Below are positions 1 through 7,978 of a stretch of DNA of 50,145 bases, piece by piece. The stretch's first letter is position 1; each line of letters starts with the position of its first letter. This DNA comes from a virus. The notes under the pieces were generated by a model. It was given only the letters and a program-made list of their open reading frames with translations. It was not told the origin of the DNA and did not search any database. The DNA is taken from positions 1 through 50,145 of the IMG/VR virus record IMGVR_UViG_3300010400_000026. The stretch is one strand, 5' to 3'. The position numbers and the translations under genes were made by a program.

Positions 1-2
1 AA

Positions 3-149
3 TCCGAGCACAAAGATGCCATGAAGGGCACGCCCAGCTCGGATAGCCTGCTCCTTAGCTGCCTGATGGGCAACACCCCGGAAGTGGATCTATCGGCCAC
101 CGGTGCGAGCGGCGCGGTCACTGGAACGGCCATTGTGGCCGGGCATTGA
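3..149 (+). CDS. C-terminal fragment of an unrecognised phage protein
   Basis: The frame is open from the first complete codon and ends with TGA at 147-149, leaving 48 residues rich in Gly, Ser, Ala and Thr. The start lies outside the window. Its position just before the fibre-like and ejection-protein genes suggests a virion protein, but nothing in the fragment identifies a family. It does not continue in frame from the gene cut at the right end of the window, so the two ends are not shown to be one gene. Confidence 0.55.
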   Translation, partial: SEHKDAMKGTPSSDSLLLSCLMGNTPEVDLSATGASGAVTGTAIVAGH

Positions 150-164
150 AAGGAGTAAGGAACG

Positions 165-929
165 ATGACATCCGCTAAGACTCTTCACCTGTTCGGGGGC
201 CTGGCAGTGGCGTTTTTGCTGCTGGGTGCGCCGGTGCGTACCGGCAACGTGCGCTACAGCGACATCCGCCTGGAGGACCGGCAGGGCGACGGCACGAAGA
301 TCCAGACCGCCGGCACTAACTCGGGCACTCCAGGAGCCACGCTGTGCAATGACGCAACGGGCGCGGCGACGACGGTTGGCTGCTCAGTCGCAATTGGAGG
401 AACGGGTCTGGTTCTTCTAGAGACGCACACGGCTTCCGCGTCGGCATCCCTTGCTTTCACATCCTGCCTCAGTAGCAGTTACGACGCTTATCTTGTCACT
501 GTGGAAAAGATTGTCCCGAGCGCCGCGGGACTGTCGGTAACCCTGGTATTTTCGACCGATGGCGGCTCTAGTTATGACACTGGCTCTAATTACTACACCT
601 CCCAACTTTCATGGTCAACAGGAGGTGTCGGAGCTGGCGGGCCTGGAACCAGTACCGCTATTTTGCTTTTTCCTTTTACAGGCCGAACGATCAGCACCAC
701 GGCAAGCACAAGTACGACGGGGTGGTTTTACATCTATGGTCCATCGGGTTCGGGCTTCAAAAATGTCGATGGAGAATTTCAGTCTCCTGATAGCACCACA
801 AGCAACCCCCAGGCGCTGCAATTTCGTGGACGTTACAACATCACAACCGCGGTGAATGCGTTCAAAATCGGCGTTGCATCTAACAATATGACTTCTGGCA
901 GCATTCACTGCTATGGACTAGTCAAGTGA
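165..929 (+). CDS. Exported tail-fibre-tip-like protein
   Basis: 254 residues. Residues 1-27 form a typical signal peptide: a Lys near the start, a hydrophobic core (LAVAFLLLG), then a polar end. A low-complexity linker follows. From about residue 85 to the end the pattern LLETHTASASASLAFTSC ... STDGGSSYDTGSNYY ... IHCYGLVK matches the beta-sandwich found at the ends of many phage tail fibres, as I know that family. The ATG has an AAGGAG site nine bases upstream. Fibre proteins assemble in the cytoplasm, so a Sec signal on this fold is odd. It may be a surface-displayed decoy or adhesin, or the hydrophobic end may serve in virion attachment. Confidence 0.65.
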   Translation: MTSAKTLHLFGGLAVAFLLLGAPVRTGNVRYSDIRLEDRQGDGTKIQTAGTNSGTPGATLCNDATGAATTVGCSVAIGGTGLVLLETHTASASASLAFTSCLSSSYDAYLVTVEKIVPSAAGLSVTLVFSTDGGSSYDTGSNYYTSQLSWSTGGVGAGGPGTSTAILLFPFTGRTISTTASTSTTGWFYIYGPSGSGFKNVDGEFQSPDSTTSNPQALQFRGRYNITTAVNAFKIGVASNNMTSGSIHCYGLVK

Positions 930-980
930 CATCATTTCCGGATTCGCCTCGTGTCGATGAGCATCACATCGCCATAGGCG

Positions 981-1568
981 TTGAAACGGCAACACACTAA
1001 CGTGGAGATCCGCGTATCACGCCCGTTCCCCCTGCACACCGTTCCTCGGGTCTGGATGTGGCTGCAAGAGTTCCGCTGGCGCGTAGCCGACGACTTCTCA
1101 CCACAAACGCTGGACGCCTTTGTGGAGGATTGGATCGAGCGCGCCGAGCTGGGCCGGGAAACCTGGGGCGTGTGGCGCGATGGCGAGCTCGGCGGCGTCG
1201 TGTGCGTCGATAAGGTTTCCCCGATCGTGGCGAGCTCGCACTTTTTGTTCAAGAAGAGTTTCTGGGGCTCGGAAACGACCGTAGCGGCAGTGGAGCAGGT
1301 CTTCCAGGAAGTGTTCGACACCGGCATCGAGCGGATCGTCTCGGTGGTCTTCCGCGATAACGCCAACGTGCTGGGCTTCGCGCGCCGGCTGGGCTTTGTA
1401 ACTGAAGGCACGCTTCGAAAAAACACCATGCGCCAGGGCAAGCTCGTGGACATGGTGGCGCTGGGGCTGCTGAAAGCGGACTTTGCGAAAGCGTACGCCG
1501 CGCGGCATCCGCAAGCACCAGTGATCGCAATACCCGTTCCTGAAACAGCCGTGGAGGTGGCCAGCTAA
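981..1568 (+). CDS. GNAT-fold N-acetyltransferase
   Basis: 195 residues. The body has the GNAT pattern: an N-terminal beta-alpha part with WGVWRDGELGGVVCVD (strand/turn/strand), then NANVLGFARRLGFVTEGTLRK, the usual C-terminal motif in which an aromatic helix precedes the GF turn. GNAT enzymes transfer acetyl from acetyl-CoA to an amine; the substrate is unknown. Similar genes occur next to podovirus ejection proteins. The start used is TTG at 981; a GTG at 1002 is a possible alternative, and neither has a strong ribosome site. The stop overlaps the next start as TAATG. Confidence 0.72.
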   Translation: MKRQHTNVEIRVSRPFPLHTVPRVWMWLQEFRWRVADDFSPQTLDAFVEDWIERAELGRETWGVWRDGELGGVVCVDKVSPIVASSHFLFKKSFWGSETTVAAVEQVFQEVFDTGIERIVSVVFRDNANVLGFARRLGFVTEGTLRKNTMRQGKLVDMVALGLLKADFAKAYAARHPQAPVIAIPVPETAVEVAS

Positions 1569-2218
1569 TGCCGCTCGGAACACTCGCGCAGCTCGCGTTC
1601 ATGGGTGGCAGCGCATTGGGTGGATGGCTGGGTAACCGGAAAGGCGCGCGCACCGGCACGCAATCGTCCACTGACAGCGGCTCGACGCGGCGCATTTTGA
1701 CGCCCTACCAGGAGAACATTCAATCGCCGCTGTTCGGCCTGGTCGACAAGCTGCTGAAGAATCCCAAGGGCTATCTAGAACCGTTCCGCCAGAGTTCACT
1801 CACGCGGGTGAATGACATGTACGCCAACGTCCCGCAGATTCTACGCAACCGGTTTCTGTCGTCGGGCGGCGGCGCCAGCGGCAAGTTTGGTACCGCCACG
1901 CGCATGGCGGAAATGTCGCGCCTGGGGGATCTCTCGCGCGTGAATCAAGGATTCGCGGAGCGCGAAGCCAGCCTGCCGCTCGAAGCGTCGAGCCTGGCGC
2001 AACAGTTACTCGGCATGAACTTCGGCAGCGAGTACAGCGGCAGCCGCGAAGGTCAATATACGCAGCCGGGCAGTGCAGCGGCGAGCGGCATCGGCAGCGG
2101 TCTGAGCACTCTGCTATCGCTGTTGGGGATCAACGCGGGCCTGGGCCGCGGCGACGTCGGGATCGGCGGCATATTGAGCCGCGGCGGAGCCGGTGGCTCG
2201 TTAGGAAAGGGAACATAG
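1568..2218 (+). CDS. Probable internal virion (DNA-ejection) protein, small
   Basis: 216 residues. It opens with a hydrophobic Gly/Ala stretch (LAQLAFMGGSALGGWLG), has a central Arg/Ser-rich helical part with LTPYQENIQSPLFGLVD, and ends in a Gly/Ser-rich hydrophobic tail. That composition and its place as the first of three tandem genes before two long helical proteins match the small ejection proteins of T7-like and P22-like phages (gp14- or gp7-like role), which form part of the channel through the host envelope. The assignment rests on context and composition; no catalytic motif is expected. Confidence 0.55.
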   Translation: MPLGTLAQLAFMGGSALGGWLGNRKGARTGTQSSTDSGSTRRILTPYQENIQSPLFGLVDKLLKNPKGYLEPFRQSSLTRVNDMYANVPQILRNRFLSSGGGASGKFGTATRMAEMSRLGDLSRVNQGFAEREASLPLEASSLAQQLLGMNFGSEYSGSREGQYTQPGSAAASGIGSGLSTLLSLLGINAGLGRGDVGIGGILSRGGAGGSLGKGT

Positions 2219-2221
2219 CCG

Positions 2222-3703
2222 ATGCCAATCGACATCTTCAATCCGGTCGCGGACGGCATGGCGCAAGGCGTGGCGATCGGCAACCTGCTGCGAAACTCGG
2301 CGCTTCAACAGAAACAACTCGAGCTGCAACAACAGTCCGAGGAACGCGTTCGGCAACACCAGGAAGCCACGCAGAAACGCGAAACCGCTGAACTGGAGGA
2401 ACATTTCGCCACCAATCCGGCTCTGCGGCGCCCGACGCTGAACGAACGCGCAGCGGCGACTACGGGCTTTGACTTCCAGCCGACCGGGTTCGGCGTGATT
2501 CCCGTCCCAAGCGACGCGCGCGACCGGATCGTCAAAACGCCTGGAGGCCGCGAGTACATCGCTAAAAGCCAGGAAGAGCAGCTGGCCGAACGAATCCAGC
2601 AGGCGCAGGCCCTGCAAGAGTCGCAGATTTCAGCCATGCAGCATATCCGTGAATTGCGCGGCGTGCCGCTCAACCCGGAAGTAGCGACAGAGTTGGGTCT
2701 GCCACCGGGGTTCAAAATCCTGCCGGAAGAAGCCCAGCATTTCGCTTCAACAATTGGCACGCTACAGGGACGCAAGACCGCAGCCCAGCAACATGCGGAA
2801 GAGCAAAAACAGCAGTTGAATTTCCGCGAGCGCCAGTTCGGAGAGACAGTACGTCACAACAGAGTGGAGGAAGCTCTGAAAGCACGGGAAGCCGATCCAT
2901 TAGGAATGCTCGGTTCAGGCGGCGCCCGAGGCAATGCCATGCCAGGTGGCGCAGACCTTCATGGTGATGAGTTCCTGAAAACCATTCCTGCGCAGATCGG
3001 CCGCCAGGTGAAGGCGCTTGCCGAGGGCCGTCAACAGTTCCCTGCCTCCTTCGCGCTCAAATCTCGGTATTGGCAGCAGATGATCGGCCTTGTCAGCCAG
3101 TACGATCCGTCCTTTGACGCTGTGAATTACAACGCGCGCTCGAAGACGCGCAATGCTTTCACTGCCGGCGCCGAATCGAAACAGGTGAACGCGCTCAATA
3201 CGGTCATCGGCCACCTGCAGGAGATGAGCAGCGCAGTCGACAAGCTGGACAATACGCGCTGGAAGCCGGTGAACACGCTAAAGAACTTCATCTCTGAACA
3301 AACCGGCGATCCAAATATCACGAATTTTAAAGCCATCCGCAATTCCGTTGTCGATGAGCTCGTGCGCGTCTGGCGGCAGTCGGGTGGCAGCGAACAGGAT
3401 ATCCAGGCTCGTCTGAAGGATCTGGACACAGCCAGCTCGCCCAAGCAGTTGCACGGTGTGATTTCAAAGCTCGTGGACCTGCTGCAAAGCAAACTGGAGG
3501 CTTTCGATACCCAGTACCAGACCGGCATGGGAACGACGGCACAGGGCTTCAGCACACTGACTCCAAAAAACCGGCGCATTGTGGAAAAGCTGAAAATCAA
3601 AGCCGGCGAACGCGTGGAAGGGCAAGAGGCATTACCAACTACGTCGCCCAAGGTAGTGCGTTGGACCCGTGACGCTCAGGGCAATCCTGTACCGGAAAAC
3701 TAA
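2222..3703 (+). CDS. Probable internal virion / DNA-ejection protein
   Basis: 493 residues, mostly helical. Residues about 20-60 are Gln/Glu-rich and look coiled-coil (LQQQSEERVRQHQEATQKRE). Around residue 293 the string YDPSFDAVNYNARSKTR followed by ALNTVIGHL recalls a domain I have seen repeatedly in podovirus genes sited between tail and ejection functions; I cannot name a database family for it. The gene starts three bases after its upstream neighbour ends and shares an A with the next (TAATG), so the three ejection-type proteins are probably translated together. No enzyme motif is visible. Confidence 0.6.
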   Translation: MPIDIFNPVADGMAQGVAIGNLLRNSALQQKQLELQQQSEERVRQHQEATQKRETAELEEHFATNPALRRPTLNERAAATTGFDFQPTGFGVIPVPSDARDRIVKTPGGREYIAKSQEEQLAERIQQAQALQESQISAMQHIRELRGVPLNPEVATELGLPPGFKILPEEAQHFASTIGTLQGRKTAAQQHAEEQKQQLNFRERQFGETVRHNRVEEALKAREADPLGMLGSGGARGNAMPGGADLHGDEFLKTIPAQIGRQVKALAEGRQQFPASFALKSRYWQQMIGLVSQYDPSFDAVNYNARSKTRNAFTAGAESKQVNALNTVIGHLQEMSSAVDKLDNTRWKPVNTLKNFISEQTGDPNITNFKAIRNSVVDELVRVWRQSGGSEQDIQARLKDLDTASSPKQLHGVISKLVDLLQSKLEAFDTQYQTGMGTTAQGFSTLTPKNRRIVEKLKIKAGERVEGQEALPTTSPKVVRWTRDAQGNPVPEN

Positions 3704-5646
3704 TGCCGCAACAGATCCAATTCGAGGGGAACACCCACGAATTCCCGGATGATTTCTCGCAAGCGGATATCAGCAAAGCGCTGGTGTCTCTGCATCCGGC
3801 CGAGACTGGGCAGGCGAAAGTTCCAGATCAGACCGTCGGGCACTTCCTGAATCGTGCGGTGCTCGGCACGGCTTCCGGTCTCCTCAGCACCGCCAAGCGT
3901 GCCATGACACAGCCGGAAACTCCCGGCGATATTGCTGCCGCCGCGGCCATGGGGCCACTCGGACCGCTGGTCAAAGATGTCGTCGGATCGCACGTTGAAA
4001 CAGCCAAGAAAGCCCGCAACGCCTTCCGGGAGGGCCGTTATAGTGAAGCTGCTGGTTATGCGGGAGCGACGGCGCTGCCGATGGTGGGACCGTGGGCGGC
4101 TGGAATCGGCGAGACGATCGGCGAGGGCGATATCGCCGGCGGGTTGGGTGACCTGGCGGGTGGCCTGGCGCTGCCGGAAGTCGTCAAGCGATTGCCGGCG
4201 ATTCCGATCAAGCCGCGTATCAAGGGCTCGCTCAATCCGGTAGAAACCGCAGCCGTCGATTTCGCGGAGCGCAAAGACATCCCAATCTCAGCCGGCGCGA
4301 AGACGCAAAACACTGCCATCAAAGGTGTGCAAGCACTCGCGGAGCATCAGCCACTAGGGGCCTTTGTCGCCCGGCGAGCCAAGAGAGCAACCGAGGAAGG
4401 GCTGACGCGTGTTAGTGGAGAACTGGCGAATGAAGCGCATCCGGCGCCGATGATGCCGGAAGGCGCCGCCGAATCTGTAAAGGGCGGGCTGCAAGCGCGG
4501 ATTTCCGGCTTCAGCAAAGAAGCGGACACTGCGTATTCGAAGCTGCGCGAGATCGAGAGCGATCCCGCGAACCTGCGGCCAGTCGGCAAAGAGAAACAGA
4601 TTCCGGTAAAAGACTCGACCGGTACCGTCGTCGCGGATCAGAATGGCGTGCCGCTGATGCGCACGGTTCGCGAGCAAGTAGCGCTGCCCGTTGACATGCG
4701 CAACGTGAAAACGGCGTTGCGGCCGATCGAAAAGGAAATGTTCGAACGCATGCCGCCGGCGCAGCGGCTGGCGGATCCCGCACTGAACGCGGTCAGCCGG
4801 ATTCTCGATCGCCCGAACTATCTATCGGCATCGGCTGCGGAAGCGGACCTCGGCTACCTCAAATCAATTCTGCGCAAAAATGTTTCGGCCACCAGCAAGC
4901 ACATCGCGCGCGAGGCTATCGACGAGCTGGACAGCCAGGTGCAGAATGCCGTCTCGCAGGGCGGGCAGGAAGCGCTGAAGGCGCTGCAACAGGGGCGGGC
5001 GGCCACCAAAGCCAAATACGTCACGAAAGAAGTCCTCGACGACCTGCGGGCCGAGCCGGTGCAGGCGTTCAATCAGATGCTGTGGCGAGAAGACACCGGT
5101 ATCGATATGCTGCGCCGCGTGGCGAAGGAAGTGCCGAGCGAGATGCCGAAGGTCGGACGCGCCTACATCCAGGAACTATTCGACACATCCAAGCAGGAGG
5201 GCGGATTCAATCGCTCGCAGGCTGCCCTGCGGAGCTGGCAGAACCTGGGGCCGGAAACGAAAAAGATCCTGTATCCCAATCCGTTCCTGCGGCGCGAGAT
5301 GGACAATTTCTTCAATCTGGCGGCCAAAGTTGCGGAGAATCCGAATCCCAGCGGATCAGCCGTGATCGGTTCGCATGTCGCTGGGGGCGCCCTGATACTC
5401 CACAACCCACTTTCCGGCGGCGCGTGGCTGTTATCCGGGTACGGAGCCGCGAAACTGTTTTTCACGCCGGGCGGCGTGCGGCTGTTGACGCAGGCCATCA
5501 AGATTCAGCCGAGCCGCGCGGCCGGGGCGTTGCGTGTGGGTCAGATTTTGCGGTTGGTCGGGAAGGATGCGAAGCCGGTCGAGCTGCCGCTGGCGGCTAC
5601 GTCCACTTCCCCGTCACAACAAACCGAAGAAGCCAGCCTACGCTGA
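3703..5646 (+). CDS. Large probable ejection / internal virion protein
   Basis: 647 residues. The N-terminus (MPQQIQFEGNTHEFPDDFSQ) is a short EFPDD-type module common at the start of phage internal proteins. Long Ala/Gly-rich hydrophobic stretches lie at about 80-100, 120-155 and 550-590, separated by charged helical regions. This alternation fits a protein that leaves the capsid and inserts into the host envelope with the genome. It is the third of a tandem set and the largest, as in other short-tailed phages. No lytic transglycosylase motif is seen. The stop TGA overlaps a following ATG (TGATG at 5644-5648). Confidence 0.58.
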   Translation: MPQQIQFEGNTHEFPDDFSQADISKALVSLHPAETGQAKVPDQTVGHFLNRAVLGTASGLLSTAKRAMTQPETPGDIAAAAAMGPLGPLVKDVVGSHVETAKKARNAFREGRYSEAAGYAGATALPMVGPWAAGIGETIGEGDIAGGLGDLAGGLALPEVVKRLPAIPIKPRIKGSLNPVETAAVDFAERKDIPISAGAKTQNTAIKGVQALAEHQPLGAFVARRAKRATEEGLTRVSGELANEAHPAPMMPEGAAESVKGGLQARISGFSKEADTAYSKLREIESDPANLRPVGKEKQIPVKDSTGTVVADQNGVPLMRTVREQVALPVDMRNVKTALRPIEKEMFERMPPAQRLADPALNAVSRILDRPNYLSASAAEADLGYLKSILRKNVSATSKHIAREAIDELDSQVQNAVSQGGQEALKALQQGRAATKAKYVTKEVLDDLRAEPVQAFNQMLWREDTGIDMLRRVAKEVPSEMPKVGRAYIQELFDTSKQEGGFNRSQAALRSWQNLGPETKKILYPNPFLRREMDNFFNLAAKVAENPNPSGSAVIGSHVAGGALILHNPLSGGAWLLSGYGAAKLFFTPGGVRLLTQAIKIQPSRAAGALRVGQILRLVGKDAKPVELPLAATSTSPSQQTEEASLR

Positions 5647-5767
5647 TGGGCAAGGTGAGCAGCATCGTTTGTTCGAAGGTCATGGTTTGGGTGCCGGTGC
5701 TCTGGATGGCAATGACGCCTATCCCCATCCAGAGGGCAGAGAAGACCAGCCAGGCACGGCGTAGCAC
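5597..5767 (-). CDS. Possible small two-helix membrane protein (alternative to + strand reading)
   Basis: Reading leftward from a GTG at 5767 (the frame is open to a TTG at 5818), this gives about 56 residues with two hydrophobic helices (RRAWLVFSALWMGIGVIAIQ and LLTLPISVGWLLRFVV). The Trp/Phe spacing looks like a natural small membrane protein. Against it: no ribosome site is visible, and it runs antisense to the end of the ejection gene and to two short + strand frames with start-stop overlaps. The two readings are alternatives; I cannot decide between them by eye. Confidence 0.35.
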   Translation of the reverse strand: MLRRAWLVFSALWMGIGVIAIQSTGTQTMTFEQTMLLTLPISVGWLLRFVVTGKWT

Positions 5768-5774
5768 GGCATGA
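5646..5774 (+). CDS. Possible 42-residue membrane peptide
   Basis: ATG at 5646 overlaps the stop of the upstream ejection gene (TGATG), and its own TGA overlaps the next ATG (ATGA at 5771-5774). The 42 residues contain one hydrophobic run (VMVWVPVLWMAMTPIPI) and a basic tail. The coupling pattern is the one used throughout this genome, which is the main support. It is antisense to a better-looking minus-strand membrane frame, so it may be a shadow. Confidence 0.35.
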   Translation: MGKVSSIVCSKVMVWVPVLWMAMTPIPIQRAEKTSQARRSTA

Positions 5775-5908
5775 ATGTTATCACAACAAGGCGAAGAGTG
5801 ACACCCCGGCGACGGCAATTAACATACAGTTCGCTGCCACCGCAGCCCAAGGAGAAACGCGACGTGCTGATGCCCAAGGTTCGGGAGTTGCTGCGGGCGG
5901 ATCCGTGA
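5771..5908 (+). CDS. Possible 45-residue basic protein
   Basis: ATG at 5771 sits in an ATGA overlap with the preceding short frame, and TGA at 5906-5908 overlaps a following GTG (GTGA). The product is very basic at its N-terminus (TTRRRVTPRRRQ) and ends with a short helix (VRELLRADP). No family is recognised. The two perfect overlaps make chance less likely, but the gene is short and partly antisense to the alternative minus-strand frame. Confidence 0.38.
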   Translation: MNVITTRRRVTPRRRQLTYSSLPPQPKEKRDVLMPKVRELLRADP

Positions 5909-6243
5909 GCGCCATGATCCGGTTTCTCGGCTCGATTGTCTCGCTGGTTTGGCTCTGGGGTTCGTTCTTTGTTGCCGGCCAGATGCAGGTCAATCAATCG
6001 CGTACCGTGCAGGAGCGCTTTTACGAACATCTGCGGACTTCCGATGTGGAATCGGAAAAGCTCGCCCAGCTTCAGCGCCAGGTGCAGGGTTTCGATGCGA
6101 TGCGGCTGGATTCGCGGCTGACGGTGCTGGAGACGCGTGCAGCCGTTCTGCAGTGGCTGGTGACCGGGCTATTCTTTCCGGTGAGCATCAGTGCGGTGGA
6201 AGCGCTGTTGCGGATGTGGGACAAGAAACGCCACCAGCCGTAG
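5905..6243 (+). CDS. Small two-helix membrane protein with coiled coil (holin/lysis candidate)
   Basis: 112 residues from GTG at 5905, with an in-frame ATG at 5914 as an alternative. A hydrophobic helix at about 4-24 (MIRFLGSIVSLVWLWGSFFV) and a second at about 80-97 (VLQWLVTGLFFPVSISAV) flank a charged stretch predicted as coiled coil (SEKLAQLQRQVQGFDAMRLD). Two helices with a helical loop fit a holin, a spanin-like protein or a virion membrane protein. The endolysin lies elsewhere (45.3 kb), so location gives no proof of a lysis role. Confidence 0.6.
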   Translation: MSAMIRFLGSIVSLVWLWGSFFVAGQMQVNQSRTVQERFYEHLRTSDVESEKLAQLQRQVQGFDAMRLDSRLTVLETRAAVLQWLVTGLFFPVSISAVEALLRMWDKKRHQP

Positions 6244-6266
6244 GCCGCTGCTACAGTAAGAATTCC

Positions 6267-6539
6267 ATGTCAGACGCAGAAGTTTTGGAAGAGTTGATTG
6301 AGCGGGCGCGGAACGTGAAGGCGCGGTTGGTGAGGCTCTCCGATGCGGCCCTGGTCTATTCCGAGCGGTTCCTGGAGCTCGGGCGGGCGCTCAAAGCGGA
6401 AGGCGGTCTGCGTGCCGGTTTCCCGTTTGAGGACTGCGACGTGGCCGAAGTGAAACGCATTTTAGAGGAGTTGCCGGAGCTGCGATCGGAACTGAGCAAC
6501 CTGGAACACCGGATCAAGCGGAGAACGGCACTCGAATAG
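6267..6539 (+). CDS. Small helical hypothetical protein
   Basis: 90 residues from ATG at 6267; the same frame is open further upstream, but the natural start is this MSDAEVLEEL. It is almost all charged helix, with heptad-like Leu spacing in the second half (VKRILEELPELRSELSNLEHRI), so a coiled coil is likely. It ends three bases before the next gene. No family is recognised. Confidence 0.6.
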   Translation: MSDAEVLEELIERARNVKARLVRLSDAALVYSERFLELGRALKAEGGLRAGFPFEDCDVAEVKRILEELPELRSELSNLEHRIKRRTALE

Positions 6540-6542
6540 CCT

Positions 6543-6908
6543 ATGGAATACTTTTGCATGGACGTGGCCAACGCCAGAATCGCTTCCGAAGCTGCGCCGC
6601 GTATTCACGCATTGCTGCTGAAGGTGCTGGGCCCGGCGAAAGCGAGACCGACGATGACGATGAACCGCGAGTGGCTGGTGGATTTCAAGGAACTCTCGCA
6701 GCTGAGCATTCCGTGCACAAAATGCAAAACGCGCGTGCTGCTGGACGCAACCGATCAGGATGCGCGGATACCGGATGAATGCCCGGCGTGCGGTGCCGAA
6801 TATGGCGAGGTCTTCCGGAGCACGCTGAAGCTGTACCGGGATGTCTACCGCAGATTGGCGGACCCGGGCGGCCACGCGGTGCAGGTGCGGATCGCGTCGG
6901 CAGACTAA
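6543..6908 (+). CDS. Zinc-ribbon hypothetical protein
   Basis: 121 residues. The central part holds two Cys pairs, IPCTKCKTRVLL and DECPACGAEYG, about 20 residues apart, the spacing of a structural zinc ribbon. The rest is helical and basic. Such small zinc proteins are common in phage accessory regions, and several others occur in this window. It is the last + strand gene before the minus-strand regulatory cluster, whose nearest stop is ten bases away, so the two units converge here. I see no hairpin with a T-run between them. Confidence 0.6.
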   Translation: MEYFCMDVANARIASEAAPRIHALLLKVLGPAKARPTMTMNREWLVDFKELSQLSIPCTKCKTRVLLDATDQDARIPDECPACGAEYGEVFRSTLKLYRDVYRRLADPGGHAVQVRIASAD

Positions 6909-6917
6909 GCTAAGCGT

Positions 6918-7424
6918 TTACTTCGCAGCAGTCGGTTTGACTTCGATCTGTGCCGGCGCCGACCGCTGCGGAAGGTTTAATAACCCGTCTCTTAACGCAG
7001 CCGCGCCGGAGTTCTTCGCGATCAGATACAAACCATCCAGATAATCAACAAGCGTCACCTTCCCGGGTTTGAACGCTTCGAGTAAGCCGACGATTGCCAC
7101 CCGATAGTCATCAAAATCCGGCCGCCGAGAGCGTAGAACTTGAATCGCCTGGCTGAAAGCAGGCTCACCAATATCGAATGGAAGCGCGGCCTCCGGAATT
7201 TGGCGCTGATGCAATTCTCGAAGTGCGGCAGTCTCGGCAGCCGCCAATTGTTCCTCCCGCCGTGCGCGCGCTCGTAAGAATTCGGCCTCTGCTTGCGCCC
7301 TTTGTGCCCGTGCACCTGCTTCCAGTCCACGCCCGAGAGCCTCGGCTGGGTTGAAAACCTGAACCTGTGCAACGGCACAAGGAAACAGCTGTGTCGCAAA
7401 ACCCAAAATCACCAATACTTTCAT
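6918..7424 (-). CDS. Exported helical protein in the lysogeny-side operon
   Basis: 168 residues starting at ATG 7424, chosen because a perfect AGGAGG lies seven bases upstream and the N-terminus is a textbook signal peptide (MKVLVILGFATQLFPCAVAQ, cut expected after AVA). The mature part has a strongly charged Ala/Arg/Glu helix (RAQRAQAEAEFLRARARREE) and a C-terminal helical domain. The frame is open upstream to ATG 7610, which would give a 230-residue membrane-anchored form overlapping the RHH gene. It lies downstream of that regulator on the same strand, so it may be expressed from the prophage and act in the periplasm. Function unknown. Confidence 0.62.
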   Translation of the reverse strand: MKVLVILGFATQLFPCAVAQVQVFNPAEALGRGLEAGARAQRAQAEAEFLRARARREEQLAAAETAALRELHQRQIPEAALPFDIGEPAFSQAIQVLRSRRPDFDDYRVAIVGLLEAFKPGKVTLVDYLDGLYLIAKNSGAAALRDGLLNLPQRSAPAQIEVKPTAAK

Positions 7425-7539
7425 GGCTTGTCCTCCTACCGTTCGCTCAATGAGTTCTTCCATTTCTGTCCGGTATAGCTGAAGTAGTTCCTCCGCGTGG
7501 CGTAGCAACTGCACTAGGCTTCGCATCCGCGCCAGCATT

Positions 7540-7920
7540 TCATCCGCGGCCTCCCGCCCGTTTTTTCTTCGTTTTGACAGCAGGATGAGATTGCTGGTGT
7601 TGGCTGCCATGCCCCCTGACCTGAACGTACTCCTGAAAGACCTCCAGGCTCTGAGTCACCATGCTGATCGCGCGATCGTTGCCGCTTCGCAATACTTCGT
7701 CGAGCATTTCGAACAGCTTACGGTGCTGAGGAGGATATTGTGCCCCAACGGTGGCCGCAGGCTCAATCAGGGGTTTCCCTCCCCCTTTGTGTAGGTACTC
7801 CTCGACGGCTTTCTGTGTGACGGCCCACAGAGGCAGTTCCTCATCGAGCGCGCGCTTTTTCAGTTCCTTATGGAGCGTTTCCAGCATCTCCATCCCGAAC
7901 TTTTTTCGCTTCTGTTCCAT
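7540..7920 (-). CDS. Ribbon-helix-helix-type regulator (leftward)
   Basis: 126 residues. The first 45 look like an RHH DNA-binding fold: a short basic strand (KRKKFGMEML), a helix with KELKKRALDEE, then a second helix (LWAVTQKAVEEYLHKG). RHH proteins bind DNA as dimers through the strand. A linker and a C-terminal helical part (QHRKLFEMLDEVLRSGNDRA) may oligomerise. The start codon is eight bases from a 14-bp palindrome shared with the divergent RHH gene, so mutual or self repression is likely. No ribosome site precedes the ATG. A plasmid-partition or antitoxin-like role is an alternative. Confidence 0.6.
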   Translation of the reverse strand: MEQKRKKFGMEMLETLHKELKKRALDEELPLWAVTQKAVEEYLHKGGGKPLIEPAATVGAQYPPQHRKLFEMLDEVLRSGNDRAISMVTQSLEVFQEYVQVRGHGSQHQQSHPAVKTKKKRAGGRG

Positions 7921-7928
7921 CGGTTTAC

Positions 7929-7942
7929 GTGCACGAGTGCAC
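7929..7942. promoter_or_regulatory. Operator palindrome O1
   Basis: GTGCACGAGTGCAC: two GTGCAC half-sites, each itself palindromic, separated by GA. An almost identical site lies exactly 30 bp to the right, about three helical turns, so dimers bound at both would face the same side. It ends eight bases before the leftward RHH start codon. Confidence 0.72.
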
Positions 7943-7950
7943 TTTTGGTA

Positions 7951-7978
7951 TTGACTTAGTGCACCAGTGCACTATACT
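7951..7978 (+). promoter_or_regulatory. Sigma-70-type promoter for the rightward RHH gene
   Basis: TTGACT at 7951-7956 and TATACT at 7973-7978, separated by 16 bases, closely match the -35 and -10 consensus. The expected start of transcription is around 7984-7986, only two to four bases before the ATG at 7988, so the transcript should be leaderless or nearly so. The spacer is almost entirely filled by operator O2. Confidence 0.75.
7959..7972. promoter_or_regulatory. Operator palindrome O2, inside the promoter
   Basis: GTGCACCAGTGCAC, the second copy of the GTGCAC-NN-GTGCAC site. It lies between the -35 and -10 boxes, so a bound repressor would block RNA polymerase. Its centre is 30 bp from that of O1. 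Confidence 0.75.

Noticed and set aside
5949-6266. Longer start for the 6267-6539 protein
   Set aside because: The upstream extension overlaps the membrane-protein gene entirely and has shadow-type composition; ATG 6267 gives a sensible N-terminus.
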